Source: Planococcus halocryophilus
Lineage (GTDB): Bacteria; Bacillota; Bacilli; Bacillales_A; Planococcaceae
Direction: 5' to 3'
DNA: 64,000 nucleotides
NCBI RefSeq assembly: GCF_001687585.2
Contig: NZ_CP016537.2
Span: 1,956,001-2,020,000, forward strand
Shown here one piece after another: positions 32,405 to 41,998 of this stretch. Position 1 is the stretch's first letter. Every line of letters begins with the position of its first letter. The notes under the pieces are model-generated. The model searched no databases, was not told the origin of the DNA, and saw nothing but the letters and a program-made list of their open reading frames with translations. The position numbers were made by a program, and so were the translations under genes.

Positions 32405-32698
32405 TTAATTATTGTCTAATTTGTTGCCAAATACATGGTTTTCTAAATGTGATAAACGGCGCAAAATATCAAAGTTTGTTGTGCCAGGTGCTGGTGTTGT
32501 TTGTTTTTTCGGTGAGTTTTCTAACTCTGTACGTAAACGTTGGTTCTCATTTTGAAGTTGTTCGATTCGTTTTGTGAAAGCTTCATAATCCTGGATAACT
32601 TCGTCTAGGAAATGATCTACTTCATCTTGGTTGTAACCGCGCATCGCTGTTTTGAAATCTTTTTCTAGTATATCCTTAGATGTAAATTTATTGTCCAT
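32405..32698 (-). CDS. gpsB: Cell-division adaptor GpsB
   Basis: 97 residues, DivIVA-type. N-terminal membrane/PBP-binding motif [22 protein letters not shown], then a coiled coil to about residue 68, a Pro/Thr linker and the C-terminal trimerisation helix [13 protein letters not shown]. Moves PBP1 between side wall and septum; its partner PBP1 gene lies 5 kb away in this window. Confidence 0.93.
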   Translation of the reverse strand: MDNKFTSKDILEKDFKTAMRGYNQDEVDHFLDEVIQDYEAFTKRIEQLQNENQRLRTELENSPKKQTTPAPGTTNFDILRRLSHLENHVFGNKLDNN

Positions 32699-32762
32699 TT
32701 TAATCGTCCTTCCATAAAAAACTACCTTTTATTAAGTATAGCATACGGCACATTTTCCGTGT

Positions 32763-34010
32763 TCAGTCTTCTTGAACTTGAAGGGTTTTTTTTCGCTTTT
32801 TCTCTTCTAAACGGGCTTGTCTTTTGTTAATATCTGCCACGAGTGACTGGCGTACGTTTGTATGTTCACTAGCTTCTTTTGCAAATCCGGCCATAATAGC
32901 TGCTTGGTCTAAGTCTCGCAATTGATGCTCGTAAAGTTTTGCTGCATGAATCCACGCTTCTATTTCAATGCTTCCACGCAAATGCGGGGCTGCTTCTTTA
33001 AATAGTTGGACGGCCACTTCATGTTGACCAGCACGTTTTTTCTGAATGGCTAGTAAATAACGCGCAAATGCGGATGAAGCTCCCCGGTCAGTCGTTACAT
33101 GTTCTAAATAGGCTGCACTTTGGTCATATTGCTTTAAATCCGCATACCATTTTCCGATATTTGTATAAGCTCCACTTGTTTCAGATTCCATATCTTCCAT
33201 CAATAAATTAGAAGACAGCACATACAACGACACCAGTGATAAGATGTCTAGTTCATTATGATAAAGAACTTTTGCCAGCCCATCTGGAAAGCCGCTTTTT
33301 ACGGCATCTAAGTAAATGGCAGGGATTAAATACCCGGGCACATCGCCTTGACGTACAAATCCGAGCTTTTCTTCTTCGATAGTGCTTAGCTTCATCCGTG
33401 CCAACTCATTTTTCCATATGCGTTTCGTGCCATGAAACAAATCGATTTGACGCGGCACAGGTAATTTCGGCAAATCTTGTCGGTGCATCGTCCACCGAGA
33501 AGTCAGTTGCGGCCAATCAAAGCTTTTCCCGTTATAGGAGAAAATAATTGGATCGTCCGCTTTCCATAATCCTGTCTCGTATAGAAATGCCGCCTCGTGA
33601 GAAGGATCTGGCATGATGTACTGCATCATTTCAAAATGATCGCTCTTTTTCACTAAAATCCCAATTAAAAAAATGTACGCACCGGTTCCACTAAGGCCTG
33701 TTGTTTCCGTATCGAAAAATACAAGAGGGTCTTGTGCGTTTAGTTTGAATGGATGGTCAAAATCTGTTTTTCCCCATGCTTCTAACACATGATCTAGCTC
33801 ACTGAGCATGACCGATCCATGACGAGTTGTAAACGGATAAGTGATTTTCTTTTGAAAAACAAAGCCAAACTTATTTTCAACAAGTTCAAGTCCTATATCT
33901 CTCCACTTTTCTTCGTGGAGTGGACGCTCAGCTCGTTTCGGTTGTTGTTTTTTTGTGGGTTTGTTTTTCAACATGCCTTTCATTTGAAGAAGTTTGCTTT
34001 CAAACGACAT
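32763..34010 (-). CDS. mrfB: MrfB exonuclease (YprB)
   Basis: 415 residues. DEDD/RNase H-like exonuclease (YprB_RNaseH-like) with FFDTETTGLSGTGAY carrying the first Asp-Glu pair at about residues 98-112 and later catalytic Asp in NGKSFDWPQL and HNELDILSL. C-terminal TPR-like helices from about 285 on. In B. subtilis MrfB works with helicase MrfA in repair of mitomycin-induced lesions. Starts 6 bases after the mrfA stop. Confidence 0.9.
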   Translation of the reverse strand: MSFESKLLQMKGMLKNKPTKKQQPKRAERPLHEEKWRDIGLELVENKFGFVFQKKITYPFTTRHGSVMLSELDHVLEAWGKTDFDHPFKLNAQDPLVFFDTETTGLSGTGAYIFLIGILVKKSDHFEMMQYIMPDPSHEAAFLYETGLWKADDPIIFSYNGKSFDWPQLTSRWTMHRQDLPKLPVPRQIDLFHGTKRIWKNELARMKLSTIEEEKLGFVRQGDVPGYLIPAIYLDAVKSGFPDGLAKVLYHNELDILSLVSLYVLSSNLLMEDMESETSGAYTNIGKWYADLKQYDQSAAYLEHVTTDRGASSAFARYLLAIQKKRAGQHEVAVQLFKEAAPHLRGSIEIEAWIHAAKLYEHQLRDLDQAAIMAGFAKEASEHTNVRQSLVADINKRQARLEEKKRKKTLQVQED

Positions 34011-34016
34011 CGTTCT

Positions 34017-36287
34017 TCACCTCTCTTTGCGAAGATCATCTAAAAGTCGGATGACATGACTCTTCATACTGATAGCGGCATCTTGTGCTCCGATACACGA
34101 TGGACATCCGTCAAGACATGGACATTCTGAAACATGCTGCTGGGCTTTATCCAACAGCGGTTTCCATAAGTCATAAATTCGTTCGCTAATCCCAATACCT
34201 CCAGGATAAGAATCGTGAATGAAAAATGTTGGCATGTCATTATGCGGCGATTTCACTTGAGGTACAACGTGAACATCACGACGGTCACACTGAACGAATA
34301 TTGGGATAAACGACTCGATCGCGTAAGCTGCTCCGGTCATGGTGTCCGACAGCTCCGCTTCCGAAAAATCTTCAGGTTTTGAGAAGCTCAACCATGTAGA
34401 AGAAGTATGAAGTTCTTCTGCAGGCAAGGAAATCGGTCCTGAACCAATATTGTCATGCGAATCAAATCGAATTTTTTTGAAAATGGTTGGCATGGCTAGC
34501 ACAGCAATGTCTCCATAGAAAACTTCTGATTTGTTCATCATTTTATCTTTGTCTTCGCTCATTACTTTTAATTCGACTGCCAAATTGGCATCCGTGAAAT
34601 AATCCACGTCCACTTCTCTGACGTATGCTTTCTTTTCTTCCCAGTCCAAAATTTCCACTTGAAATTGCGTGCCTTGATGCAAATAAATCGCTTCTTCGTG
34701 CAATAAGGTCATGGCGCTAAAGCGATCCATTTCACCGATTACACGCGTATCCGCTGGGATTGATTGATCGATGATGACCACATTTTCTTGTGACGCTGAA
34801 CGTAGAGAAATATCGTGCGCTGGGAAGCGGTCACTCATCCAATGCCAGCGATTTGAAGTCCGCACAAGCACTCCTTCTTCTTGTAAATATTCGAGAAGTT
34901 CTTGCACTTCGAATTCTCCGTACTGATCATCAACTCTAAACGGCAATTCAAAAGAAGCACATTTCAAATGGTCCATTAATATAATAATATTTTCCGGATG
35001 AATGCGTGCTTCTTCTGGAGACTGGTCCAATAAATATTCAGGATGGTTAATAATGTATTGATCGAGAGCTGTAGATTGCGCAACATAGATAACGAGTGAT
35101 TCGTCTTGACGACGACCTGCGCGTCCTGCTTGTTGCCAAGCACTTGCAATGTTCCCTGGATAGCCCGTCATAATACATGCTTGCAGTTGACCAATATCAA
35201 CACCAAGTTCTAATGCATTGGTAGATACGACACATTGAATCGAGCCATCACGAAGACCTTTTTCAATAGCCCGACGCTCTGTCGGCAAATAGCCTCCTCG
35301 GTAACCTTTAATCGAGTCGTCTTGTAGCTTCATTTTAGTAACGGCTTGTAAATACGTGACCAACATCTCTACGCGCACTCGACTTTTCGCAAAGACAATG
35401 GTTTGGATGCCGTTTTTAATTAAATGAGTAGCCAAATCACGAACTTCAAGAATCGCACTTCTCCGAACACCAAACGTTGGGTGAATAATTGGTGGGTTGT
35501 AAAACACAATATGCTTTTTCCCAGACGGTGCACCGTTTTGGTCAATTAACTTATGTGTACTATTCGTTAAGTTTTCTGCTAGTTCTTTTGGGTTGGCAAT
35601 TGTCGCGGATGTACAAATAAAGACAGGGTTGCTGCCATAAAACTCACAAATCCGTTTTAGTCTACGAATTACGTGAGCTACGTGCGTTCCGAAAATCCCT
35701 TTGTACGTATGCAACTCATCAATGACTATATAATGAAGGTTCTCAAAAAGAGAAACCCATTTTGTATGATGTGGCAATATTGCTGAATGCAACATATCTG
35801 GATTGGTCATGACGATTTGCCCCGCTTTCCGCACCTTTGTACGAATAGCCGGTGATGTATCGCCATCATATGTGTAAGACAAAATTTCTTCTTCTGTTTT
35901 TTCGATCAAATCGTGTAAATCACTTTTTTGATCTTGTGCTAATGCTTTTGTCGGGAACAGGTAAAGCGCTCGTGCACCCGGGTCATTTAAAATCTTGTGC
36001 AATACAGGTAAGTGATAGCAATATGATTTTCCTGATGCAGTAGGTGTCACAGCAGTGAATGAATTCCCTGCTGCTGCTAAATCAAACGCCTCACGTTGAT
36101 GCGTATAAAGTTGCTCAATTCCTTTTTTACGAAGTGCTGCTTTTAAGCTCGCGTGCATCTCCGGTGGAAAATCAGCGTATTGTGCCGGTTTTTCTTGTCT
36201 CGTATGCCAATGGACAATGCGTTCCATCATGTCCGGTTCTGTTTTCCATTCTTCCATCAAAACAGGCAAAGTTTTTCTTCTAATCAT
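34017..36287 (-). CDS. mrfA: MrfA DNA helicase (YprA)
   Basis: About 756 residues. DEAD/H helicase with Walker A TPTASGKSYCYHLP, DELH box in VIDELHTYKG, motif VI QAGRAGRRQ, and a C-terminal DUF1998 zinc domain with four Cys (CPCLDGCPSC). 3'-5' helicase of the mitomycin repair pathway with MrfB. Start placed at the ATG at 36287, which overlaps the yppE stop by 8 bases; an ATG at 36305 is also possible, and neither has a strong ribosome-binding site. Confidence 0.9.
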   Translation of the reverse strand: MIRRKTLPVLMEEWKTEPDMMERIVHWHTRQEKPAQYADFPPEMHASLKAALRKKGIEQLYTHQREAFDLAAAGNSFTAVTPTASGKSYCYHLPVLHKILNDPGARALYLFPTKALAQDQKSDLHDLIEKTEEEILSYTYDGDTSPAIRTKVRKAGQIVMTNPDMLHSAILPHHTKWVSLFENLHYIVIDELHTYKGIFGTHVAHVIRRLKRICEFYGSNPVFICTSATIANPKELAENLTNSTHKLIDQNGAPSGKKHIVFYNPPIIHPTFGVRRSAILEVRDLATHLIKNGIQTIVFAKSRVRVEMLVTYLQAVTKMKLQDDSIKGYRGGYLPTERRAIEKGLRDGSIQCVVSTNALELGVDIGQLQACIMTGYPGNIASAWQQAGRAGRRQDESLVIYVAQSTALDQYIINHPEYLLDQSPEEARIHPENIIILMDHLKCASFELPFRVDDQYGEFEVQELLEYLQEEGVLVRTSNRWHWMSDRFPAHDISLRSASQENVVIIDQSIPADTRVIGEMDRFSAMTLLHEEAIYLHQGTQFQVEILDWEEKKAYVREVDVDYFTDANLAVELKVMSEDKDKMMNKSEVFYGDIAVLAMPTIFKKIRFDSHDNIGSGPISLPAEELHTSSTWLSFSKPEDFSEAELSDTMTGAAYAIESFIPIFVQCDRRDVHVVPQVKSPHNDMPTFFIHDSYPGGIGISERIYDLWKPLLDKAQQHVSECPCLDGCPSCIGAQDAAISMKSHVIRLLDDLRKER

Positions 36288-36648
36288 GCGATTTGCTCTT
36301 TTCATCTATAGCCATAATAAATGTTTGTAACGTATATTGTGCCGCTTGAATCGTTTGGATAAAGCGTTTTTTGCTCGTTTCTTTATAAAAACTTTGCACA
36401 AAAAACTGGGTCATGCCTTCTGCCGCCGTATCAATTTGCGGCTTGTGCACATATTTTGGTCGTTCTTGTTGAATATAGATTAGTGACTCTTTTTGCCACT
36501 CATTTATTTTAGCGTGCCAAATATCGGCATATGGTTTAACGTCTTCATAAAAATCAGGGACCGCGTCCATTTCACGCATTTCGTAAAACCGGTCCAAGCA
36601 TTTTCCACATTCATCAAATAATGTAGAAGAGAGTTCTCTAACTGTCAT
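36280..36648 (-). CDS. yppE: YppE-family protein (DUF1798)
   Basis: 122 residues, all-helical, soluble. Matches B. subtilis YppE in length and position, a four-helix protein of unknown function. GGAGGG precedes the ATG. First gene of the operon yppE-mrfA-mrfB, so a role linked to the repair pair is possible. Confidence 0.8.
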   Translation of the reverse strand: MTVRELSSTLFDECGKCLDRFYEMREMDAVPDFYEDVKPYADIWHAKINEWQKESLIYIQQERPKYVHKPQIDTAAEGMTQFFVQSFYKETSKKRFIQTIQAAQYTLQTFIMAIDEKSKSHD

Positions 36649-36744
36649 TTTGCAATCCCTCCATTGCCTTTAGTTTATCATATCCACTAAATCGACACGA
36701 CTTTTATCGAACAGACATTCCTTACACTTTGATTAGCTAAAAAA

Positions 36745-36779
36745 ATCAGCTATTATAAGAATATCTAAAGCTGATTTCT
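36745..36779. promoter_or_regulatory. Inverted repeat between divergent repair operons
   Basis: AAATCAGCT and AGCTGATTT separated by 17 bases, between yppE-mrfAB (minus) and recU (plus). Operator or terminator-like; function unknown. Confidence 0.4.
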
Positions 36780-36855
36780 TCTAAAGTATACAGCGAATAG
36801 ACAGGTTTCAAATTGTTGAAACCTTTCATCTTATCAGTCGTCTAAAAGCTTGTGA

Positions 36856-36861
36856 TATGAT
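36856..36861 (+). promoter_or_regulatory. Promoter -10 of recU-ponA
   Basis: TATGAT at 36856-36861, preceded by TTGTGA and about 17 bases earlier by TTATCA. Start codon 28 bases downstream with GAGGTG. Confidence 0.5.
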
Positions 36862-36883
36862 AGAGTAAGCGAGGTGTATCACA

Positions 36884-37495
36884 ATGGCAATCAATTACCC
36901 GAACGGAAAAAAATTCATTCCGCCAAAAGATCAACCTGCCAAACAAACAGTTGCCCCTAAAAAGAAAAAGGATTTATCCTTTAGCAATCGGGGTAAGACA
37001 CTAGAGGACGAATTAAATGAAACCAATGATTATTACCTTCAATTGGGATTAGCTGTTATTCACAAAAAGCCAGTACCTCTTCAAATCGTTAAAGTGGAGT
37101 ACCCTTCAAGAAGTGCTGCGGTCATTCGTGAAGCCTATTTCCAAGCTCCATCCACTACCGATTATAATGGTGTTTGGAATGGTCGATATATTGACTTTGA
37201 AGCAAAAGAAACACAAAACAAAACTTCTTTCCCATTGCAGAATATTCATGACCATCAAATTCATCACATGTCTAGCGTAGTAAAACAAAATGGAACAGCG
37301 TTTATGATTATCCGCTTTTCTTCATGGCAGCGGTATTTTATCATGCCATTTAAAGAACTTGAGGTATTTTGGAACCGAATGATGGCAGGTGGAAGAAAAT
37401 CGGTTACTTTACAAGAAATCGAAAATACTTCCTTTGAAATTACACCTGGCGCATTTCCACGCATTGACTACCTGCCTCTTTTAGACAAGCTTTAA
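36884..37495 (+). CDS. recU: Holliday junction resolvase RecU
   Basis: 203 residues, usual RecU length. N-terminal flexible region GKKFIPPK, then the nuclease core with LEDELNETNDYY, YNGVWNGRYIDFEAKET (catalytic Asp, Glu and Lys) and FPLQNIHDHQI. Cuts four-way junctions in homologous recombination and chromosome segregation. Upstream of ponA with a 34-base gap, as in B. subtilis. Confidence 0.95.
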   Translation: MAINYPNGKKFIPPKDQPAKQTVAPKKKKDLSFSNRGKTLEDELNETNDYYLQLGLAVIHKKPVPLQIVKVEYPSRSAAVIREAYFQAPSTTDYNGVWNGRYIDFEAKETQNKTSFPLQNIHDHQIHHMSSVVKQNGTAFMIIRFSSWQRYFIMPFKELEVFWNRMMAGGRKSVTLQEIENTSFEITPGAFPRIDYLPLLDKL

Positions 37496-37529
37496 GCAAC
37501 AGTATGTATACGAAAGTGAGGAACCGATC

Positions 37530-40220
37530 TTGAGCGACAAACAAATTTCGCGTGAAGAACGCCGTAAAGCAATCGAACGCCAAAAGAAAAACAGCAATAA
37601 GAAGAAAAAGAAATCCCCTGTATTCCTGTGGATTAAACGCATCGTTTTGGCGATGGTAATTATAGGTTTAGCTGGCGTTGTGTTCGGTGCCTCTATGTTT
37701 GCCTATTATGCAAGCAGTGCACCAGAAATTGACGAAGAGTTGCTACGCGATCCCATTAGTCCGACTTTCTATGCGGCAGATGGCGAAACAGAAATTCCTT
37801 ATATTACTGCCGAGAATCGTGAGTATGTAAATTACGAAGACATCCCGAAAGCGATGGAAGCTGCTATTTTAGCAACTGAAGATAATCGGTTTTATAAACA
37901 TTCCGGGATCGACGTTATTCGTTTAGGTGGAGCTGTTATCGCCAATATTACCGGCGGCTTTGGTTCTCAAGGTGCTAGTACAATTACCCAACAAGTTATT
38001 AAAAATTCATTTTTAACAAATGACAAAACCTTAAAACGAAAAGCACAAGAAGCATATTTAGCTTATAAATTAGAACAAGAGTATGAAAAAGAAGAAATCT
38101 TCGAGATGTATTTCAATAAGATTTTGATGTCTGGAAATATTTATGGTTTTGGAACAGCTTCAGAATATTTTTATGGTAAACCTCTTAAAGAATTAAGCTT
38201 AGCTGAAACTGCATTATTGGCCGGAATGCCACAAAGCCCGAATGGATATAATCCCTTTAAAAATCCAGATCGTGCTATAGAACGTCGTAATATCGTGTTA
38301 GGTTTAATGGAGCAACACGGTAAAATTACTACGGAAGAAAAAGAACAAGCACGTGCAGCTACTCTTGATGACTCGCTAGTAGCTGAAGAAAACCGTCAGC
38401 AACAAGTTCCAAATGCTGAATATACGGCGTTTATGGAACTGGTGGAAGATGAACTTGAAGTTTTAGATGGCGATTACTCGCTAGATGAAGGCTTAAAAAT
38501 TTACACGACACTTGAGCCTTATGTTCAGGAAAAAGTAAATGATGCAATGGCTTCTGATTTGTTTTTTGATGAAGAAGTTCAATCAGCTATGACAGTGATT
38601 GATACGAAAACAGGTGGAATTAGCGCAATCGGTGCCGGACGTGATTATACCGGTGACGTCCGTCATAATTACGCCACATCAAAAGATCGCCCGATAGGGT
38701 CAACGATTAAACCATTAGTAGATTATGGCCCTGCTATCGAATACTTGGATTGGTCTACGGGTCAAACTGTCGTGGACGAACCTTATTCTTATAATGATAA
38801 TGATCAAGAAATCCGCAATGTCGACGGAGAGTTTTTAGGAACAATGACAATTCGCGAAGCACTTTACCGCTCACGTAATATTCCTGCAGTTAAAACCTTG
38901 CAGGAAGTAGGGATGGAAAATGCTGAAGAATTCACTCAAAAATTAGGATTAGATTTCGGAAATGTTTATGAATCCGCAGCCCTTGGCTCACCGGAAAAAA
39001 ATATTTCAACTGTTGAAATGGCAGGTGCCTTCGCTGCTTTTGGTAACGAGGGATCTTTTACTAAGCCTCACACTATTAAAAAGATTGTTTTCCGTGACGG
39101 TTCAACTGAACAAATTGTTGCGCCTGAACCTGTACAAGCGATGAAAGACAGCACCGCTTATATGGTAACCGATATGCTTAGAGACGTTGTAGATTTGAAT
39201 ACACCAGGTTCTACAGGCAAGGAAGTTGCTATTAACGGTTTGGATTTGGCAGGAAAAACTGGAACAACAAATTATTCAGCCGATAACCTTACAGATTATG
39301 GTCTAGATGCAAGCTCTGCACCAGATGTTTGGTTTGCTGGTTTCACAACAGATTATTCAATTTCTGTATGGAGCGGTTATCCTAATCGCAAAACACCAAT
39401 TGACACAGCATCAGACGAGCGTTTACTTGCTCAGCGTTTGTTCAAAAATGTTATGTCACAAATCTCTTCACCTGAAACAGCTAGCTTTGAACAACCAGAT
39501 TCTGTTACAGAACAAGTAGTTGAAGTTGGTTCTGATCCATTAAAACTGGCTAGTGCTTTTACGCCTTACAATATGAGAAGTTCAGAACTATTTGCACGTG
39601 GCACAGAACCCAATTCAGTATCGCAACGTTATGTAGTTGAAGACTTAAAGACACCATCTGGCTTACGAGCTAAAGTTGATGGGAATTCTGCGAAACTTTC
39701 ATGGGATTCAAGTGATAAAAATGTATCATTTGAAGTTTCTGTTGAAGTAGATGGATCTCGTTCAGTTCTTACTACTTCATCAAGTAAATCTTATACGTAT
39801 AATGGTTTAGAAGAAGGAAAAACATATACCTTCAGAGTCGTTGCAGTTAACGATACTCAGCGTAGTGACCCAGCGTCGACTGTAGTCGAAGTTGCTGCCG
39901 CTCCCGAAGAACCTGAAGAAGAACCAGAAGTAGAACCAGAGGAACCGGTTGAAGAAGAGCCTGTCGAAGAAGAGCCCGTTGAAGAAGAACCGGTCGAAGA
40001 AGAGCCGGCTGTTGAAGAGCCGGCTGAAGAAGAACCTGTAGTCGAAGAAGAACCGGCTGTTGAAGAAGACCCAATCGATGTACCGGAAGACCCAACTGAA
40101 GAAGAAGAAAGTGAAACACCTTCGGCAAACAGTAGCGGTAATTCTGATAACGATCAGGGCAAAGACAAGGATAAAGATAATAAAATTGATCAAGGCAATA
40201 AAGACGAAAACAAAAACTAA
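37530..40220 (+). CDS. ponA: Class A penicillin-binding protein 1
   Basis: 896 residues, TTG start at 37530. Short basic cytoplasmic tail, one membrane helix at about 30-55, a glycosyltransferase domain with EDNRFYKHSGID and SQGASTITQQ, a transpeptidase domain with GSTIKP (catalytic Ser), SRN and KTGTT, then an FN3 domain (about 705-790). The C-terminus holds repeats of EEPVE and a lysine/asparagine/aspartate-rich end. Polymerises and cross-links peptidoglycan outside the membrane. The acidic repeats look expandable. Confidence 0.95.
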   Translation: MSDKQISREERRKAIERQKKNSNKKKKKSPVFLWIKRIVLAMVIIGLAGVVFGASMFAYYASSAPEIDEELLRDPISPTFYAADGETEIPYITAENREYVNYEDIPKAMEAAILATEDNRFYKHSGIDVIRLGGAVIANITGGFGSQGASTITQQVIKNSFLTNDKTLKRKAQEAYLAYKLEQEYEKEEIFEMYFNKILMSGNIYGFGTASEYFYGKPLKELSLAETALLAGMPQSPNGYNPFKNPDRAIERRNIVLGLMEQHGKITTEEKEQARAATLDDSLVAEENRQQQVPNAEYTAFMELVEDELEVLDGDYSLDEGLKIYTTLEPYVQEKVNDAMASDLFFDEEVQSAMTVIDTKTGGISAIGAGRDYTGDVRHNYATSKDRPIGSTIKPLVDYGPAIEYLDWSTGQTVVDEPYSYNDNDQEIRNVDGEFLGTMTIREALYRSRNIPAVKTLQEVGMENAEEFTQKLGLDFGNVYESAALGSPEKNISTVEMAGAFAAFGNEGSFTKPHTIKKIVFRDGSTEQIVAPEPVQAMKDSTAYMVTDMLRDVVDLNTPGSTGKEVAINGLDLAGKTGTTNYSADNLTDYGLDASSAPDVWFAGFTTDYSISVWSGYPNRKTPIDTASDERLLAQRLFKNVMSQISSPETASFEQPDSVTEQVVEVGSDPLKLASAFTPYNMRSSELFARGTEPNSVSQRYVVEDLKTPSGLRAKVDGNSAKLSWDSSDKNVSFEVSVEVDGSRSVLTTSSSKSYTYNGLEEGKTYTFRVVAVNDTQRSDPASTVVEVAAAPEEPEEEPEVEPEEPVEEEPVEEEPVEEEPVEEEPAVEEPAEEEPVVEEEPAVEEDPIDVPEDPTEEEESETPSANSSGNSDNDQGKDKDKDNKIDQGNKDENKN

Positions 40221-40223
40221 ACA

Positions 40224-40258
40224 TCAAAAGCCCCGAATGCTAAGCATTCGGGGCTTTT
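40224..40258. terminator. Terminator between ponA and ypoC
   Basis: AAAGCCCCGAATGC, short loop, GCATTCGGGGCTTTT. Serves both convergent genes. Confidence 0.85.
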
Positions 40259-40600
40259 CTATGATTCATTTAAATACTTAAATTCAATTCGTTTTCTCGC
40301 GATAATTTTCTTAAGTTCTACAAATAATTCCACTAACTGACGGTATGCCGCATAAGTACTTGGAGATGATTCGATAAACAACAAACGCTCTGCGCCATTT
40401 AACGGTTCAAATCCTTCATCTTGCAAAGCTATCCGGCAATGCGTTAAAAGTTTTTTGTAGATTGTTAGACCGTCTTGGGTAATTTCAGCAGCAGCTTTAT
40501 TGCGCTGTTTGTGCAAGACAGCTAATTGCGCCAAAATGTGATCCCATTCCAAAAAATAAGGGTCAAGTTGCTCTTTAGTTAACTTTAGTGACAGTTTCAC
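40259..40600 (-). CDS. ypoC: YpoC-family protein
   Basis: About 113 residues, helical, soluble, unknown function; matches B. subtilis ypoC by position. Start placed at the GTG at 40600 inside the nth end, with AAGGAC nine bases upstream; a farther ATG at 40651 would overlap nth by 77 bases. Coupled to nth. Confidence 0.75.
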   Translation of the reverse strand: MKLSLKLTKEQLDPYFLEWDHILAQLAVLHKQRNKAAAEITQDGLTIYKKLLTHCRIALQDEGFEPLNGAERLLFIESSPSTYAAYRQLVELFVELKKIIARKRIEFKYLNES

Positions 40601-41255
40601 GTTTAACCAGTCCTTTTTTCTCGCGTTTTTGCCCTTCTCGGCATCGATCAAAAAGCGGACAAATATGACAACCTGGATTTTGTGATTTGCAATGATAGCG
40701 TCCGAAAAAGATAATTTGGTGATGCGTTTTAGACCAATCGTCTGCAGGAGTTTTTTTCATTATCGTTTCTTCTACTTGAAGCGGATTATCTTTCCATCGA
40801 CTCAACCCTAATCGCTTGGCAACTCGTTCAACATGAGTGTCTACAGCTAATGCTGGAATCCCAAAAGCCACGGACACGACGACATTAGCTGTCTTTCGAC
40901 CGACTCCCGGGAGCGTCATTAGCAAGTCTCTGTCAGCTGGTACTACACTATTGTGCTCGTCGATTAAGATACGACTAAGCGCTTGAATATTTTTAGCCTT
41001 ATTGCGGAACAAACCGATCGAACGGATATCTTGCTGTAATTCTTCTAATGACACAGCGACGTAATCTTGTGGTTCATGATATTTTTGGAACAAGTCAGCC
41101 GTCACGCGGTTGACGAGTTTATCTGTACATTGTGCAGATAAAAGCGTCGCGATTAATAAATCAAATGGATTACGGTGTACCAATTCACAATGTGCATCCG
41201 GAAACATACGATCCATTTCTTGTAGACAAGCCAACCATTCTTTTTTAGACATCAT
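40575..41255 (-). CDS. nth: Endonuclease III
   Basis: 226 residues. Helix-hairpin-helix LPGVGRKTANVV with the catalytic Lys, VDTHVERVAKRL with the catalytic Asp, and a [4Fe-4S] site C-x6-C-x2-C-x5-C in CKSQNPGCHICPLFDRC. Removes oxidised pyrimidines and nicks the abasic site in base excision repair. About 12 bases after dnaD in the same operon. Confidence 0.95.
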   Translation of the reverse strand: MMSKKEWLACLQEMDRMFPDAHCELVHRNPFDLLIATLLSAQCTDKLVNRVTADLFQKYHEPQDYVAVSLEELQQDIRSIGLFRNKAKNIQALSRILIDEHNSVVPADRDLLMTLPGVGRKTANVVVSVAFGIPALAVDTHVERVAKRLGLSRWKDNPLQVEETIMKKTPADDWSKTHHQIIFFGRYHCKSQNPGCHICPLFDRCREGQKREKKGLVKRETVTKVN

Positions 41256-41267
41256 CTATTTCACCTT

Positions 41268-41969
41268 CTAATTACGGTCTTCCAACCAATTATAAAATTG
41301 AACTTTTTTCACTGCATTTTCAGTCGGCTGAATCCGGATATTTTTTTCTCTAAACGAACTTGCATGCTTAGTAACTTGCGTAGAGGTTTTAATGTTTTTC
41401 TTTTTCCACTCAAATAAAATTCTGTCTACATAACGCAAACTCAGTTTCTCCGAAATAACAGCTTCTTTAAGTGCCATTCGAATCACATCTGGTGTATGGC
41501 CATCTTGATCCATCCACATCGAAATGGTTTCAATTTCCATCGGAGACAAGAAACGTCCAAATTCTTGTTCAAACAACTGGAAGATCTCCCCTTCCAACTC
41601 TTTTTGGGTATTTTCTTTTATTTCATGCTGCTCTTTATAAACACAGTCCAATAACCGATCCCATAAAGGTTGTAAAGAAATAACTTCTGTCAAAACATCT
41701 TGTTCTGTTGTTTGTTCGATCGACAAATAGCCTTGTTGCATCAATTTTTGTAACATGGTTGTTACGCTTTTTTGAGAAGTCATCATGCGTGCGCCTACTT
41801 CATCAGGTGTCGGAAACTGGTTTCCCATTTGTTGAAATGCTTGAATGTGCATAAGCAACATTGCTTCCTCGTCTGTTATCTTCAGTTCTTTGTAAAACTG
41901 AAAAAAAAGCTGGGAAATGGTAACATTCCCCTGCTCAATCCACGTTTGTAATCGATTAGGTTGTTTCAT
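41268..41969 (-). CDS. dnaD: Primosome protein DnaD
   Basis: 233 residues. N-terminal winged helix (residues about 1-100, MMTSQKSVTTMLQKLMQQGYL) and C-terminal DnaD/DnaB domain with FEQEFGRFLSPMEIETISMW and the YxxxIL motif YVDRILFEWKKKNI. Helps load the replicative helicase at oriC and at restart sites. Start set at the ATG at 41969 with AAGGTGG upstream. Confidence 0.93.
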   Translation of the reverse strand: MKQPNRLQTWIEQGNVTISQLFFQFYKELKITDEEAMLLMHIQAFQQMGNQFPTPDEVGARMMTSQKSVTTMLQKLMQQGYLSIEQTTEQDVLTEVISLQPLWDRLLDCVYKEQHEIKENTQKELEGEIFQLFEQEFGRFLSPMEIETISMWMDQDGHTPDVIRMALKEAVISEKLSLRYVDRILFEWKKKNIKTSTQVTKHASSFREKNIRIQPTENAVKKVQFYNWLEDRN

Positions 41970-41998
41970 ATCCCAACCACCTTTCCTATTATTCATTT

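Noticed and set aside
36684..36698. Possible LexA box (CGAACAGACATTCC) between yppE and recU
   Set aside because: The second half matches only 3 of 5 bases of the Bacillus SOS box, too weak to call.
39807..40227. Two long minus-strand frames opposite the end of ponA
   Set aside because: They are antisense shadows of the repetitive acidic codons, with Phe/Arg- or Leu/Gln-only composition.
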